Shown: one piece after another, positions 46,517 to 58,808 of the stretch
How the letters are laid out: every line of letters begins with the position of its first letter
Numbering within the stretch: the first letter of the stretch is position 1
Source: Syncephalastrum monosporum B8922
Taxonomy: Eukaryota; Mucoromycota; Mucoromycetes; Mucorales; Syncephalastraceae
Length of the DNA stretch: 64,000 nt
NCBI GenBank assembly: GCA_000697355.1
Contig: JNEN01000636.1
Span: 18,319-82,318 of the forward strand
Direction: 5' to 3'
The notes under the pieces: model-generated
Databases searched by the model: none
What the model saw: the letters and a program-made list of their open reading frames with translations, nothing else
Told to the model about the DNA's origin: nothing
Program-made: the position numbers and the translations under genes

Positions 46517-47969
46517 CTATGTACATTGGTCCATGCGTTCTTGTAGCCTTCGCGCCTTGCGCACACTCGTTGGTTCTCGGATAGGAAACGTGTCCAGCAG
46601 CTTCCAGTCAATGAGGCGGTACACGGCCCAGGAGGCTTCCAGGACGAGGTAACTCACGCAAACCTCCAAGACACCGCCACCCCAGCCAGGATAGAAGGCA
46701 GCCAGACCGCCCTCGCGATAGGTACTTTGCACGCAGTCAAAGAAACCTCTGTAATGATAGGTGGTATCGACGCCTGTATCCTGCAGCATGAGCTTAAAAA
46801 CGATGGTATCAATCGGGTAAGTGATAGCGCGGGTTAGGATGCTGCTCGTGATGCCGCACACCAGCTCTGGGAAGAAGGTGCGGATCATGGCCGTATCCTT
46901 GGCGGCGGCATTGGGTTCATGCGGAAGTGCGCCTGCCGCGGCGGTGTCGGAGGCGAGGGCCAGGATGGCAGAGTGGTCCTGCATAGCGAGTTCGTCTGCT
47001 AGGCGACGGGCGGCGCGCTGCTGCCGGCGGCGTTGCTTGGCGTCCACTTTGGCCGGGGCGGTGAGTACGCGGTAGATGCGCTTGTACAAGGCCATAAGGA
47101 GCTTTTCGCTGAGGGCGTGGAGGATGGTGGAGGGAACAAAGGAGGACGTGATCGGAAGCTGGCCGGGTGTGCTGCCAATGCCCAGAAACAGACCGAGGTC
47201 GCGCCAGTAACACCGCGCAAAGTCTTTAATAGAGCGGATGGGCCGGTGTGTGCTCGCAGGCTGGACGCGAAGGACAAGAGCATTTCGGTAAAAAGGGTAT
47301 AAAAAGATGTTGATAGCGTGCGCCAAGCTACGCCGGAGTCAAGTGAGTCTCAAGCATCCTGTGCATGTATGTTGTATTTACCTAGTGCTGAAAGTCTCTA
47401 TCAGGTTAGCAGCCCAGAATGAATGGTGTTTCTGCACGACGGGCGCGTAGGCGGCCACAAATGACTCGTAGGTGGCTGTGATGGCTTGTCCGAGGAGACC
47501 CAAGCCAAAGCCTGTATAGAGGCTCGACAGACCATGGACGCGGCGTGTCTCGAGCATGTACCGTGCACAGTAAAGCGGCGTATCGCGCTGCCAGCTGTCG
47601 CGGCTCGGAAACGACTGCAGCCGGTGGCGAGCGACCACGACCGGGAAGCACAGCGCATAGTTCGTCACCACCGTCCCGATCGTCAATGCCCCTCCTGCGA
47701 TCCGTTCGTGTGTTTCTATTTTCACGTCAGCCTTCACAGCACACGCGCTGGGTCTCTGTTTCTTCCTTCTTCTTTTGGTTACCTCGGCGTTCGAGAGGGG
47801 CGCTGTGTTGGCTGAGTGACGAGACGACGGCCGCGCGAGCTCGGACGATCGTGGCGGATCGGGCGCGCATGGCGGCTAAAGAAGACCCGTCGTTTTCGTC
47901 GTCTTGTTCATTTGGCACGTAGATGCTGCTGCCGAGCGACAGCAGGCTCAAGTACCCCGTCAGCGTCAT
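46517..47969 (-). CDS. SLC25A46: SLC25A46-like mitochondrial outer-membrane carrier-family protein
   Basis: Degenerate mitochondrial carrier; relatives (SLC25A46, yeast Ugo1) sit in the outer membrane and act in fusion/fission and lipid contacts. About 443 aa from three exons: 47969-47783, 47715-47382 and 47327-46517. Exon 1 gives a hydrophilic N-terminus. Exon 2 begins ETHERIAGGALTIGTVVTN and contains LSSLYTGFGLGLLGQAITATYES, an early carrier repeat. Exon 3 has a long charged insert, then ITRAITYPIDTIVFKLMLQDTG and GFFDCVQSTYREGGLAAFYPGWGGGVLE, the best-kept carrier repeat, lacking a classical PxD/ExxK/R set as in this subfamily. The acceptor of intron 1 (gtgaaaatag) was picked because only it keeps frame. 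Length fits (human 418 aa). Confidence 0.8.
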
Positions 47970-49758
47970 GAAATACAGTAGTCACTTAGCAGGCCAGACG
48001 TACAGGATACAAGAAATAAAGGCAATGGCGCACCTGGCGCACTCCGCTGCTGCTGCTTCGGCTTCTGCTCGCGGCGAAAATTACATAATGAGTGGCCCGA
48101 ATCAAGGGTTTTGTTATGCATTTTCTGTACGTAATTGGCTCATACCCATCCAGGCTCAACCATCATTCCTGAGCTGTTAACACTCACTCACCGAGTAAAA
48201 CAGGTGTATGGTATCCATCGCGTCATCTGAAGGCATGCATATTCCTTCCTTATGAAAAGAAGAAAGGCAGTCCTAAAACCATGATATCCTCGGATGAATG
48301 GACAGTGGCGCACGTGTACGGTGCATTGTTATGGTTACCGATACAGTGGGCTGGCAAGCCAGTAAAGCCGGAGATGGGGTCGTACATAACTCATTCAGGC
48401 TTGGCTCAAAGTCAAAAATCCAGTCAAGCTGCATAATCATGTGCAAAAATAGTGAGAAGTCGATGTATCTGCTTGTGTTGTCAGTATACGAAGCAATGCC
48501 ATACGTATAGAGCGTGCCAAGTTCCCTATATGTTACATTTTCTGTTACATGCATATTCTTAATGAAATCGAGAGACAGAAAAGAGCTTAAAAGCAATAAT
48601 AGCATTACATACATAAAGCCAAGGGATGATTCAGCCAAATCATTATGGGCTCTCCTTTCTTTTGTTTTCTTCCGTGGAGCTGGCAATTTAGTGGACCGCT
48701 CAGGGTTCTTGCTGGCCAAGAAAAAAAAATAATTCTATTCATGAACAAAGGGCCGACAGCATGCACATAGAATGCTGATTTTTTACCCGCTCTCAGAACA
48801 CCGACATGGTGGTACGGCATTGCATACAAAAATGACACTAATAAGATCAAACACAGAGAGGTACACACGTATTGGAAAAAGGTGAAGAGATATATTGTCT
48901 TCCGTTGATGAGGCCGTGACACGTTGGACAAAAAAAGGAGAGAGCTATACAGATAGTCAAACGGTGACGTGACAGATTCACTTTGATTCTCCATACTGTA
49001 CTCTCTCCTGTTTTGAGAAGACACCATGATGGCGAACACAGAAAAAAAGATTTCATCTAAAATTAATGACTGTCCGTAGGTAGATGCCGAATTACCCGAG
49101 GTAGAGAAAAAGCAGAGACAAAACGTTACGTATCTATTCTGCGCCCGATCGCATTTTGAAGAGCAGCAATAGCTACTAAGCACGCAGAGTGTACGCCATT
49201 TTCGGTTGGCTGGGCTTAAGGAGACACACATAAAAGCTATTATTATGGTGCGCTCAGTCCACACTGCCTCAATAAAGGCGGCTCGTCACCGACGCACACT
49301 AAAACTGCCAAGCGGTCCCTGAATAAAACCTACTGGGCATATGTACACAGAAAAAAAAAAAAAAAACCACCAACAACAATACAATGGATCCCCGCCCTGA
49401 TAGAACCGCTTCCCTCATTCCCTTAACCTGGAAGGCAAATGAAAAAAGGCAGCATTGCATCTGTACAAACGTAGACAACAAACCGATCTTTTATCATTGC
49501 GGCGCCTCAATTGCATACCTGAAACGAGCCACACTCGGCAATGTGCTGTGTTTGTCTTGGAAGAGGAAGAAGAAATCAATGTTGCACAAGCTAAATTGTC
49601 ACGCAGACAGCACGGGAAGCGGTACGCTTTAAATACAAACGTACTGCTTGCTTCAATTCCTCTTTATCTCTTTTCTTTTCCACTTTTCAACACCCCTTCC
49701 CTTCACTTTTCGCGAAGCTACTTTCGCCCCACCACTTCCTTTCCTTTCTTTATTCATC
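47970..49758. other. Long spacer without supported genes
   Basis: Overlapping open frames on the minus strand (48273-48719 and 48605-49264) lack motifs, domain-like composition and clean starts. AT-rich, with A-runs at 48719-48730 and 49351-49367. The last 150 bp are a CT-rich promoter for the secreted protein gene. Confidence 0.45.
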
Positions 49759-50539
49759 ATGTACAAAGTACTTGTATCGCTTGCCATTATCATGGCAGCC
49801 TGTATGGCGACGCTGGTCTCAGCCATACCCATTCCCGCCTCCTTCCACGCCAAGCGCGCCGCCGCCGCCGTCGATTTAGCGAGCTATGAAGCTGCCAATG
49901 CGGCCGCACTCGCCTCGATGCAGAAGGCGCAAAACGACGCTATTGCGAAACAATCCGCCATCAACGCTAAGCAGATTGCTGCCAACAAGGCCCAAGAATC
50001 CAAGAATGCGGCTGCTGTGCAGTCGCAGGCTTATGGCGGTAGCTCCAACACGAAGAAGCATTCGAAGCCCACCGCAACCCCCACCGCCGCATCTTCCGCC
50101 AAAGCAACGTCCACCACCTCCGGCAAAAAATCGAAATCGACTTCGACCTCGTCTTCGTCTTCGGGTAGCGGATCGTATAAGTTCTCGGGCGATGGTACCT
50201 GGTACAACCCCGGCATGGGTTCCTGCGGTATCGAAAACTCGGCCACGGATTTGATCGCTGCCATGAACGTAGAGCAGATGGCCAACGGTGGCAACCCCAA
50301 CAGCAACAAGAACTGCAACCGCAAGGTCAACATTAAGGGTCCCAACGGTACCGTTACTGTTACGGTGACGGATACCTGCCCTTCCTGCGCCTCAGGCAGC
50401 ATTGGTATGTCCTGATACACACTTGATGTGTTCATGTGTGCTGACCCTTTTTTCTGATGTAGATCTGAGTCCCGCCGCCTTTGAGAAGATTGCGTCCCTG
50501 GCTGACGGTCGTGTCACTATCAACTGGAACTGGGCCTAA
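49759..50539 (+). CDS. Secreted double-psi beta-barrel (expansin/RlpA-like) protein
   Basis: Small secreted wall-associated protein; the fold is shared with expansins, barwins and RlpA, usually without proven catalytic activity in fungi. 240 aa from two exons, 49759-50404 and 50463-50539. Residues 1 to about 22 are a signal peptide (SLAIIMAACMATLVSA). An Ala/Gln-rich helical segment (about 35-95) and a Ser/Thr/Lys-rich linker (about 95-140) follow. The barrel domain (about 142-240) reads SGDGTWYNPGMGSCG, then a DLIAAMN segment, CNRKVNIKGPNGTVTVTVTD, CPSC, and the final DLSPAAFEKIA and VTINWNW. The Asp in VTVTDTCPSC is the conserved family acid. The promoter has a long CT-rich tract before the ATG, typical of strongly expressed fungal genes. 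Confidence 0.88.
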
Positions 50540-51168
50540 AGCACATCTTTTATCGCTCCAGCACACCTTCCCATCATGTACTTCTAGTGGCCTAGACACA
50601 CGTTTCCTTGTTTCTACTATGTATATCACTCCAAACTTCTTGTTTTTTTTTATTATTTCCACCGGGAAAATAAAAAAAAAAAGACGCTCTCGCTCTTTGC
50701 CTTTCCTTGCGCATTCGAGCAAGAAGCAGCAGAAGAAACGCATACCACGTCTCCCACCCACAAATGCGTTTTAGATTCAACTTCCTGCATAGCACGTTCA
50801 TGTGTTCCATGCCTCCTCAAAGGATGCTACCGTCAGTCGTATATGGATAGTATCTACACCCCTTTGATTATTCAGAGGCTACTGATATGAAAAAATATGC
50901 CTCCACGCTATTTTCGGATAGTTTTGAAAACGAAATAAATATAATATGGGCATCCAAAAAAGTCCAAATCACGATAATTAAAAGGTGTGAAACTTTATTA
51001 GGCGCAAATACAATGAAAGCTGCAGTATATAGTTCTTTATTACTCTCGAAATTACAAAGAAAAACGATCAAGGCGTTAGTAGGTGTATGAATGTAGTGTA
51101 CTAAATAAAAGGCTATTGTGATTGTGAAGGGATATCTTGTTTTAAGGTAAAGAAGAGGGACAAGGACG
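50540..51168. other. 3' spacer
   Basis: Convergent region between the secreted protein and the Sec2-like gene. Short AT-rich frames only. Confidence 0.55.
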
Positions 51169-53242
51169 TCAAGACAGGGCGGTCGCAGCGGTGGACATGA
51201 CGTCTACTATCGATGTGGAGGGAGCAGTGGAGGTGGTGGAGGTGGTGGAGGCAGTAGGGTTCTCTTCTTGACCTGGGACGGCGAGGTTGATGGAGCTCGT
51301 GTGCTTTTGTGCACGACCAAAGCTATCGTTCGACGGTTTCGTGCGAGGCAACGGAGACGACTCGCTGACGACCGGCGGAACTTGGATCTGAGGCGAAGTG
51401 GCCTTTCCCACTGCGTCAGCTTTGACACCGAGGTTTCGCAGCGTCCATGGCAAGGCGCCTAATCTGTTACAACAAATATGTGTGAGTATAGACCCGAAAA
51501 GTCAACCTCGTCATCTCATCTGGCCCCCAAAAGATCGGCAGCAACCAGAAAATAGTTCCTGTTTTTTCTTACCTGGCGTAAAACATTTGGAGACGGAGCC
51601 GGGTCGCCTCCTGGTACAGATCAGGCACAGTGCGGCTACTGTAGTATCCCTGACGGACATTCCGAATAAAGACATAAAACTCGCAAACAGCGACGAGTCG
51701 GTCGCGGCAGTAGCGGTCGATGCAGGCCCAGTCGTCAAAGTAGGATGTCCGGAACCGATACGGCAGCTCGGGCTGGTCCTGACGGCCGCAGGCCTGGCAC
51801 GCGCCCGCATTGTTGAGTGGGTTACCGCCGTTTGAGATGCGCTCCCAAATCAGGGCCTTGGAGGACGAGATGCGGAGGGGCGAATCGGCCGAGCGCTGGG
51901 ACTGTTCCTCGGCAAACCCAGGCGGGGTATCTTCAATGAAGCATGTGTTCATCACGATGGCCTCACCCACCTTGCGGGGCGAGAGGCGTGGGTTGGCTCC
52001 GAACCGCAGGCATGGGTCGACGTCCTCATTCTGAATGTTTTTCAGGAACGAGAGGCTGTGCAGTTTCCGGAGGGGCATGGACGGGCTGGCCTTGACGAAC
52101 TCTTCAAACTCGGCGAGCATCATAGGGTCCATCCAGTCGTGCGGGACGAGGCCGGGGGAGGCATTCTCCGGGAAGAACGCGGCGAGGTCGCGGGCAGCGC
52201 GCCGTTCAGGGTCGGCCTGTGCGGTTCCTGCTGAGTCGAGGTCATCCGAGGCGTCATCCAAAGGGTCGGGTATAGCAGGCGAATGATGTGGGTGTTGGTG
52301 TTGGTGTTGTTGATGCTGCTGTTGCTGCTGCTGCTGAAGTTGGCTGCTCTCGTCGGCCATTTCTTCCATCTTGAGCCGAAGCTCCTTGAGCTGCATTTGC
52401 TCAGCCGCGAGCTGCTCGCGCGTCTCTTGGAGCTGCTTCTCGAGGTGTTTCTGGGCGACCTCGAGATTGTGTTTCTCACGTTTCTCGTTGGCGACCATGC
52501 CATTGGCTTCCTCGAACAAGCGGCGCGACAAATCCTCGAGCTCGCTCTCGACCATGTCTTTGGAATGCTGTATCTCGGCTACGCGCTCGATTTCGTCCAC
52601 GTACTTGTCGTTCAGCATCTCCATGTCTCTTTTGAGGGCGCGGAACTCTTCATCTTTGCTTGCGAGGTGGCTCTCGACCTCGTTGACAGAGGCCTGGAGC
52701 GAGTCGATTTCTTTCCGCTGGCCGGCAATGCGGACCTGCTCCTCTTTGAGCCGAGTCTCGAGATCCTTGATTTCCTGCTCGTGCGAGCGCTTTTCGCTCT
52801 GGAGCTGCTCGAGGATGGGTATCGTCCGCTCGCAGAGTGAGCACTGGGTTGAGGTCGGAGAGGCGAGAATGTGGTTGCAGGGGCAGTCCTGCTGTTGCTG
52901 TTGTAGAGGGCGAGGAGGCTGTGTCAGGGTGTGAATGTCGTCGCTCGAGGATGAGCGTGGCGTGGACAGGTGTTTGTAGCTAACGCTGCGCTGCTGTATA
53001 CGAAGAGGCGTAGGCGAGGACGAACTGGGCGACATGGGGAGCGAGGGTGGAAGTGGGATGAATTTGGGTTCGGGGTTCATTGCCTTGTCGACCACCGCTG
53101 CCTGCAAGCGTGAATAGAGACCTGCAATGTTCCTGGCTCTGTCGTCTGCTGCGAGTGGTGAATCAAGCCCAATTGTGTTGTCGTTATTGCTCATATTGTT
53201 GCTGTTGTTATTGTTGTTACTATTCGTGTGGTCGACGGCCAT
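51169..53242 (-). CDS. SEC2: Sec2-type Rab guanine nucleotide exchange factor (Rabin8-like)
   Basis: Activates the Rab Sec4/Rab8 on secretory vesicles for polarised exocytosis. About 654 aa from two exons, 53242-51573 and 51463-51169. The N-terminal 150 residues are low complexity (Asn, Ser, Gln runs) and include two CxxC pairs (CPCNH, CSLC). A long coiled coil (about 165-340) carries the Sec2 GEF core LEDLSRRLFEEANGMVANEK. A poly-Gln/His stretch follows, then a conserved C-terminal domain with DPMMLAEFEEFVKASPSMPLRKLHSLSF, CLRFG, a CQACGR pair, and FDDWACIDRYCRDRLVAVCEFYVFIRNVRQGYY. The last exon is Ser/Thr/Pro-rich. The start at 53242 was chosen as the first true ATG; the frame extends upstream only from a GTG. 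Confidence 0.85.
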
Positions 53243-53359
53243 AACGAACAAACGAGCGAACGAAAGGGACAAAGACTTGGATAAAAGAAGAAACCGCAAA
53301 TCTAAGTGGTCCACACATTGAGGCGGGGTGTCAATTTGGACGAAGTACCAAGTTACAGC

Positions 53360-54360
53360 TTACAGCGTGGCTGGAGTCACTGACCCTCGCCAAAGGCTTC
53401 TTATTACTTTTCTATTGATGATATGTCTGTCTACTACGCTTTCTACATGGCATTGCCGTAGGTTGCCGTACATGTGCCCGCCGAGTCCTTTTTGATGGAT
53501 AATGACGTTGCCTGCAAATTTATGACCTAGATAGAGATGCATTATACGTATTCAATTAAGCGAGTGAGTAGGTGCTTCTTAACTTTACTTCCATATTCAG
53601 TCTTTTCTTTGTTACCTCCAAAATGACTTGTGCCCCATACTTCAGCGTTCTTTAGTCCACGCTCTTTAAAAACTCTGCGGAACTCGTCTACTATGAGTGG
53701 GCCGAGAATACCGCACCGCTTATCGCGCATCGTGTGTGTGCAGACCAACACGACGGTATCCACGTCCATGTCTTCACACGGGATATCAGGCAACGCTGTT
53801 GCTTTGGGTTCCTTCCACAGGGTCTCCAGGACAGAGTAAAAGGGCGACTGAGTCAGTGCCTTTGGATCCACTGCACGGTACTTCTTAAAATCAGGGAACA
53901 CGAGGATATCCGGCCTGGCTCCTCGCTCGGAGGGTCGCTCGCAGACGGTCGTGAGGAGATCAAGTGGGCTGCTGTCAAGGTTACGGTGTTGCTTCAAGAA
54001 GTCATTCTTCGCGAGCTCGGTCGACTGAACATAGCCACCTTTCACCGCCTCAACCTTGGCCCGGTTCCACTCGGGTGCGTCCTGCCCGATGCAGGCCACG
54101 ATATGCCGCGCACTCGGGGGCCGCTCAGGAAAAGGGTCCGCAAAATCGACCTTGCCGCCAATCACGTTTGGGAGCGGGTGGTTCTTGCAGGGCACATAGC
54201 CGTTCTCAAAGGTGCGGTTCGCTTCGCCAGGGCAGCAGGGCTCGAACCGATCGAGTGGAAAAGGCTCGTTGTCGAACGGAATGGCCGAATGGGATTGCCT
54301 CACCCGGAGTATAGGACGGATAGGCAGTCCACGAATGCGAGGTACGACGGATCGCAGCAT
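53360..54360 (-). CDS. AIM32: Apd1/Aim32-type thioredoxin-like 2Fe-2S protein, mitochondrial
   Basis: Member of the sucrase/ferredoxin-like family whose yeast prototypes Apd1 and Aim32 bind a 2Fe-2S cluster through two Cys and two His. 303 aa from exons 54360-53616 and 53526-53360. The N-terminus (MLRSVVPRIRGLPIRPILRV) is Arg-rich and lacks acids, a likely mitochondrial presequence, favouring Aim32 over cytosolic Apd1. Cluster ligands are visible: Cys207 and Cys216 in VCTHTMRDKRCGILG, and His246 and His250 in SHFGGHKFAGN. The intron falls inside that HxxxH motif, and only splicing restores it. Upstream Cys residues (CCPG, VPCKNHP) lie in the N-terminal region. The ATG chosen follows in-frame stop-free sequence that would otherwise begin at a non-conserved Met. 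Confidence 0.88.
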
Positions 54361-56019
54361 GGCAGTGAAGAGGTATAAGCGATCGGTGGAGGTATAAACT
54401 TCTCTTTTTCTGCAAAAGGTGCTTCTTTTATATTGACAAAAGTCCGCCTTTTCGACAGGCAGTTGATCCGGTTGGCCGCGGGCATTTTCCCCGGTTGGCC
54501 GCGACCCATCTACGTACATTATGTCATTACCAAACAAGGATTGTATTCACCTAATCTCCATGGAAAGGTCTCTTTCTGGCAATGCTCTCCAGAATTTTCT
54601 TATATTCTAAAGAAGGAATTGAGAGTCGCTTGTGATAATTGCGTTTTCATGGTAGTGCCATTCTACTGTATCATTGGTCAAGACGCTCTACAATTCATGC
54701 ATTAGATACTGCTTGATAACCAGCCTCACCATGAATTACGAATGGAAAACGTATCACTGATAGCTGATGCCTGATGCCTGGTAATAATATATCGCAAGCA
54801 AAATAACCTCATTATTACACTACTTATTGAGAATATGACGGGTTGGGATATCTCTCGTCATCTCACGCGAGCATATTCTCATTGAGGCCGTCTAATGCAG
54901 AAGCACTCACTGTTGGCCGTTACTGACTAGCGAGCTTTAGCTTTTCTTCTAAGGTGGAAAATAAAGGGAAAGTCGAGTCACCATTAATACTATAAGCATT
55001 GTATCTGCTATGGCAAGATATTTAAGGATATGCATTATATTCTATCGAGAAGCTGGACGTACCGTTTACATATCAAAGGGGCAACCATACGGTTTGTTCC
55101 AATTAAAGTACAACGCCTGATCTGTGTATATCCGGCCATCGAGTCAAACGAGATGAGCAGCACTGGTCGAGTCGTCTTTACCACTTAAGACCAATTGTTC
55201 GCTGTTGGTGCAGTCTCGTTAGCCAAATGTGTCCAAGATGCATGAGACGGAATTCCTTGTGAAAAATTGAATGCATTCAGGGGGGCATAACACACTGTAT
55301 CGCTAAATATCCTGCATTCGCTGCAATCGAAGATCCTGAACGCATATGTCATATGAAAGCCTTGATAATCGCCGAAATGGATTTAAACGTGAGCACCCCA
55401 GAAGTACGGAAGCATAAAAAATGGCGGAGGGAGAGCGTAATATGTTTGAGCGACAGTGATCGGGTGTATGTGTATGTCCCGAGCTTGTTCGTAGCTACCA
55501 TAAGTAGGACGTACGAACAAGTTCAGTGCCCTTCCACCGGGACAAAAATACCATTTCGCCCACGTCCATTTTCGCCTGTTAGCAGGGCAACTGAACGTTG
55601 GGGTGCATACACCGTTGTAGGTGAAAGAAGTACATGACTTACCAATACACCATGAAAAAAAAGAGAGTTGCATGGATGCCATTGGTCGGGTTGAGAGAAA
55701 ACCGCCAAACAGTGTGTCACGGGACGATGGGGTTCTCGCTCGTGACACACAGGATATGAGTTTGTTCTTATGCATGCGCCTACGCTATGGCTCTATAGTA
55801 CAATTGAACTTTCCACTACAGTTCGCCTGGCTCATTATTCCCAATATACTCATATAAAACAGGCGATACATCTCTCCTACTTTGCCATATTCAAACAAAT
55901 CACCGACTGAAAGCGTGTGTATGTCCCCAATTTTTTAATCGACACATAGGGATTTTCCACCGCTCTTTTTTTTCACTTTTTTCTCCAACTTCACGCATAC
56001 ACAGCCCATATACACAACA
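54361..56019. other. Long spacer without supported genes
   Basis: AT-rich unique DNA. Short frames (55353-55637 plus, 55383-55775 minus) overlap antisense to each other and show no motifs. A gatgcctgat-type short duplication occurs at about 54765-54780. The 100 bp before 56020 are T/C-rich, the NC2-beta promoter. Confidence 0.5.
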
Positions 56020-56657
56020 ATGAGCGATAACGAACGCTCAGGCGCAAGCTCAGGTTTGGCGGATGACGAGTTGTCATTGCCCAAAGGTAGGATTTGCGTT
56101 GCTTTCGAGCGCACGTCATCTTCACGGTCCTAATTAACTTGCATGGCTAGCCACCGTACAGAAATTGATCAACGAAATGATGCCCGACGACGTAATGTGT
56201 GCCAGAGACACCCGCGATCTCTTGATTGACTCTTGCGTCGGTAAGCAACTTTGCACACCCGTAGCCGACCAGCGACCCCAGTAGACTGACCAGGATGTCA
56301 CGTTAGAATTTATCCATCTGATCGCGTCCGAAGCCAACGAGATTTGCGAGAAAGAAACCAAAAAGACGATCGCAGGCGAACATGTCGTCGCTGCCCTTCA
56401 GACACTCGGCTTCGAAGAGTATGTCGAAGAAGTCGACGAGGTTTTCAAGGAACACAAGAAGCAACAAAAGGTAACCGTGTGAGACACATATATGATATCA
56501 TACTCTATGTATGTTGACAACATCCATGGTATTTTAGGAGCGCGACCGGAAAAGCACCCGACTGGAAAACACCGGTATCGCAGAGGAAGAGCTTTTACGG
56601 CAGCAAGAGATGCTCTTTGCTCAGTCGAGGCTCAAATTCGAGGCACAGCAGCAATAG
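56020..56657 (+). CDS. NCB2: NC2-beta (Dr1) TBP-binding transcription repressor subunit
   Basis: Histone-fold subunit of negative cofactor 2, which with NC2-alpha clamps TBP on promoters and controls preinitiation complex assembly. 146 aa from four exons: 56020-56086, 56151-56240, 56307-56470 and 56538-56657. The histone fold starts at about residue 19: LPKATVQKLINEMMP, ARDTRDLLIDSCVEFIHLIASEANEICEKE, then HVVAALQTLGFEEYVEEV. The C-terminal helix is charged and Gln-rich (EELLRQQEMLFAQ), as in Dr1. Length fits the family closely. NF-YB, the nearest relative, is excluded by the sequence of the second helix and the tail. Confidence 0.95.
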
Positions 56658-57088
56658 TTTCCATTCTTTGCCTATTCTTTGTGCTTATATTTTGCTCCTT
56701 TTCTCCCATCTTGCTCCTTCATTTACTGACCTGTCCCCTCGCCACCCAGCTCTACGCACAAACTCACCCACGCGCGCATTTCCTACCTGTAGTCCCGCTC
56801 ATACTCGTACATACAATATATCTCTTCTCCTTCTTCCTTACGTCTCTACAGAAGCATGCTGATTGTGGACATCGGCCAAGGCCTTTATCATCAATGGATA
56901 TGACATAGTAGGCATCAGGCATAGATGGAATGATAAGATAACTAGCAGTGGTGAATCTGCAATAATTCACTGCAATTTGGGTGGGTGGCGCTCTCGGTGC
57001 GTGACGCGTTGTCTTCTTTGCCTCGATTTTTGCTGCCCATCATTTTTTGCCCTCCTTCTGTCTTTTCAAACACTCCTCCGTCTGTGAA
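56658..57088. other. Spacer between NC2-beta and NOP56
   Basis: Contains the NC2-beta 3' flank and the NOP56 promoter. C/T-rich stretches at 56690-56860; no gene is seen. Confidence 0.55.
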
Positions 57089-58808
57089 ATGGTAAACCCA
57101 TTCTGTCTGGATCTCGTCCGTGCCTAATCCCTGTATAGACAAACTACATCTTGTTCGAGTCCGCCTCCGGATATGCTCTCTTTGAGCGTCTTCAATCGGA
57201 GGAGATTGGTGGTAAGCTCGAGGCTGTCCAGAAGACCATCGATGATCTGCCCTCTTTCGGCAAGCAAGTCAAGCTCAAGTCGTTTTCGCCTTTCAAGAGC
57301 GCTGCTGACGCTCTCGAGAATGCCAACGATGTCTCCGAGGGTAAGTCCTTTATTGACATGCCGTGCATGTGTGCAGGATTCTCAGTTCCTTTTTTTTTGT
57401 TGCAATTTTTTTTTTATTTTTGACAGGTGTTGTCAACGACTCGCTGAAATCGTTTTTGGAGCTGAACCTTCCCAAGCCTGGCAAGAAGTCCAAGTTCGAG
57501 CTCGGTGTGGCCGATAAGAACTTGGCTGGTGCCATCAAGAGCGAGTGCGGATACGACTGCACCACTGGTGAGCTCGCTCAGGAACTCATCCGTGGCATTC
57601 GTCTTTGGTCTGAGCAGCTCCTCTCGCAGCTCAAGGAGGGCGATATCACCAAGGCTCAGCTCGGTCTCGGTCACAGCTACTCGCGTGCCAAGGTCAAGTT
57701 CAACGTCAACCGTTCCGACAACATGATCATCCAAGCCATCGCCCTCGTGGACCAGCTCGACAAGGACGTCAACACATTCGCCATGCGCATCAAGGAGTGG
57801 TACTCGTGGCACTTCCCCGAGCTCGTCAAGATCGTGTCGGACAACTACACCTACGCTCGTCTCGTCAAGGTGATCAAGGACAAGGCCGAGATCAACGAGG
57901 AGGTCATTGCCAAAATCAAGGAAGTTCTCAACGATGACGAGTCTACCACTACCCAAATTGTCGACGCCGCACGTGCCTCCATGGGTACCGACATCTCGCC
58001 CGTTGACATGATCAACGTCCTTAACTTTGCTGACCGTGTCATCAGCTTATCCGAGTACCGCGCAAAGCTCCACGACTACCTGAACTCCAAAATGTCGCAG
58101 GTCGCTCCCAGTCTGGCTGCTGTCATTGGCGACGTCATTGGCGCCCGCCTCATCTCCCACGCCGGCTCGCTCACCAACCTCTCCAAATGCCCTGCTTCCA
58201 CTCTCCAGATCCTCGGTGCTGAGAAGGCACTGTTCCGCGCCCTCAAGACCAAGGGTAACACCCCCAAGTATGGTCTGATCTACCACTCCTCGTTCGTCGG
58301 CCGCGCTGGCCAGAAGCACAAGGGCCGTATCTCTCGTTTCCTCGCAAACAAATGTTCCATCGCTTCCCGTATCGACTGCTTCAGCGAGGATCCCAGCCCT
58401 AAGTTTGGTGAGGCCCTGCGGTCTCAGATGGAGGAGCGTCTCGAGTATCTCGCTAGTGGCGTTGCTCCCAAGAAGAACATCGATGTCATGCAGAGTGTCC
58501 TTGCGGATATGGCTGCGGACGAGCCCGAGGAGATGGACGTCGATGTGAAGGCCAAGGCTGGCGCTAAGCGTGCCCGCGACGACGCTGACGAGAAGAAGGA
58601 GGAGGAGACTGCCAAGAAAGCCAAGAAGGAGAAGAAGGAGAAGAAGAAGGAGAAGAAGGACAAGTCTGAGAAGAAGAAGGACAAGAAGAAGGAGGAGGAG
58701 CCCGCTGCCGTCAAGAGCGAGGACAAGGCCGAGAAGAAGAAAGAGAAGAAGGACAAGAAAGAGAAGAAGGCCAAAAAGGAGAAGAAGGACAAGAAGGAGA
58801 AGGCCTAA
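57089..58808 (+). CDS. NOP56: Box C/D snoRNP core protein NOP56
   Basis: Scaffold of box C/D snoRNPs guiding rRNA 2'-O-methylation in the nucleolus. 528 aa from three exons: 57089-57091 (the ATG alone), 57139-57340 and 57427-58808. The mature N-terminus TNYILFESASGYALFERLQ matches the Nop N-domain, which also confirms the one-codon first exon. Then come the coiled coil with NMIIQAIALVDQLDKDVNTFAMRIKEWYSWHFPEL, and the Nop domain with IGDVIGARLISHAGSLTNLSKCPASTLQILGAEKALFRALK, which binds RNA. LFRALKTKGNTPKYGLIY and SSFVGRA distinguish NOP56 from NOP58 and Prp31. The tail (about 440-528) is a KKEKKDKK-rich stretch typical of the family. Long leucine-rich frames on the opposite strand are shadows of this tail. 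Confidence 0.96.

Noticed and set aside
48605..49264. 219-codon minus-strand frame (and 48273-48719)
   Set aside because: AT-rich low-complexity codons, no domain or signal, overlapping frames, and no intron partners.
57341..57426. Possible snoRNA in a NOP56 intron
   Set aside because: The 86-nt intron has no clear C (RTGATGA) and D (CTGA) box pair with terminal stem.
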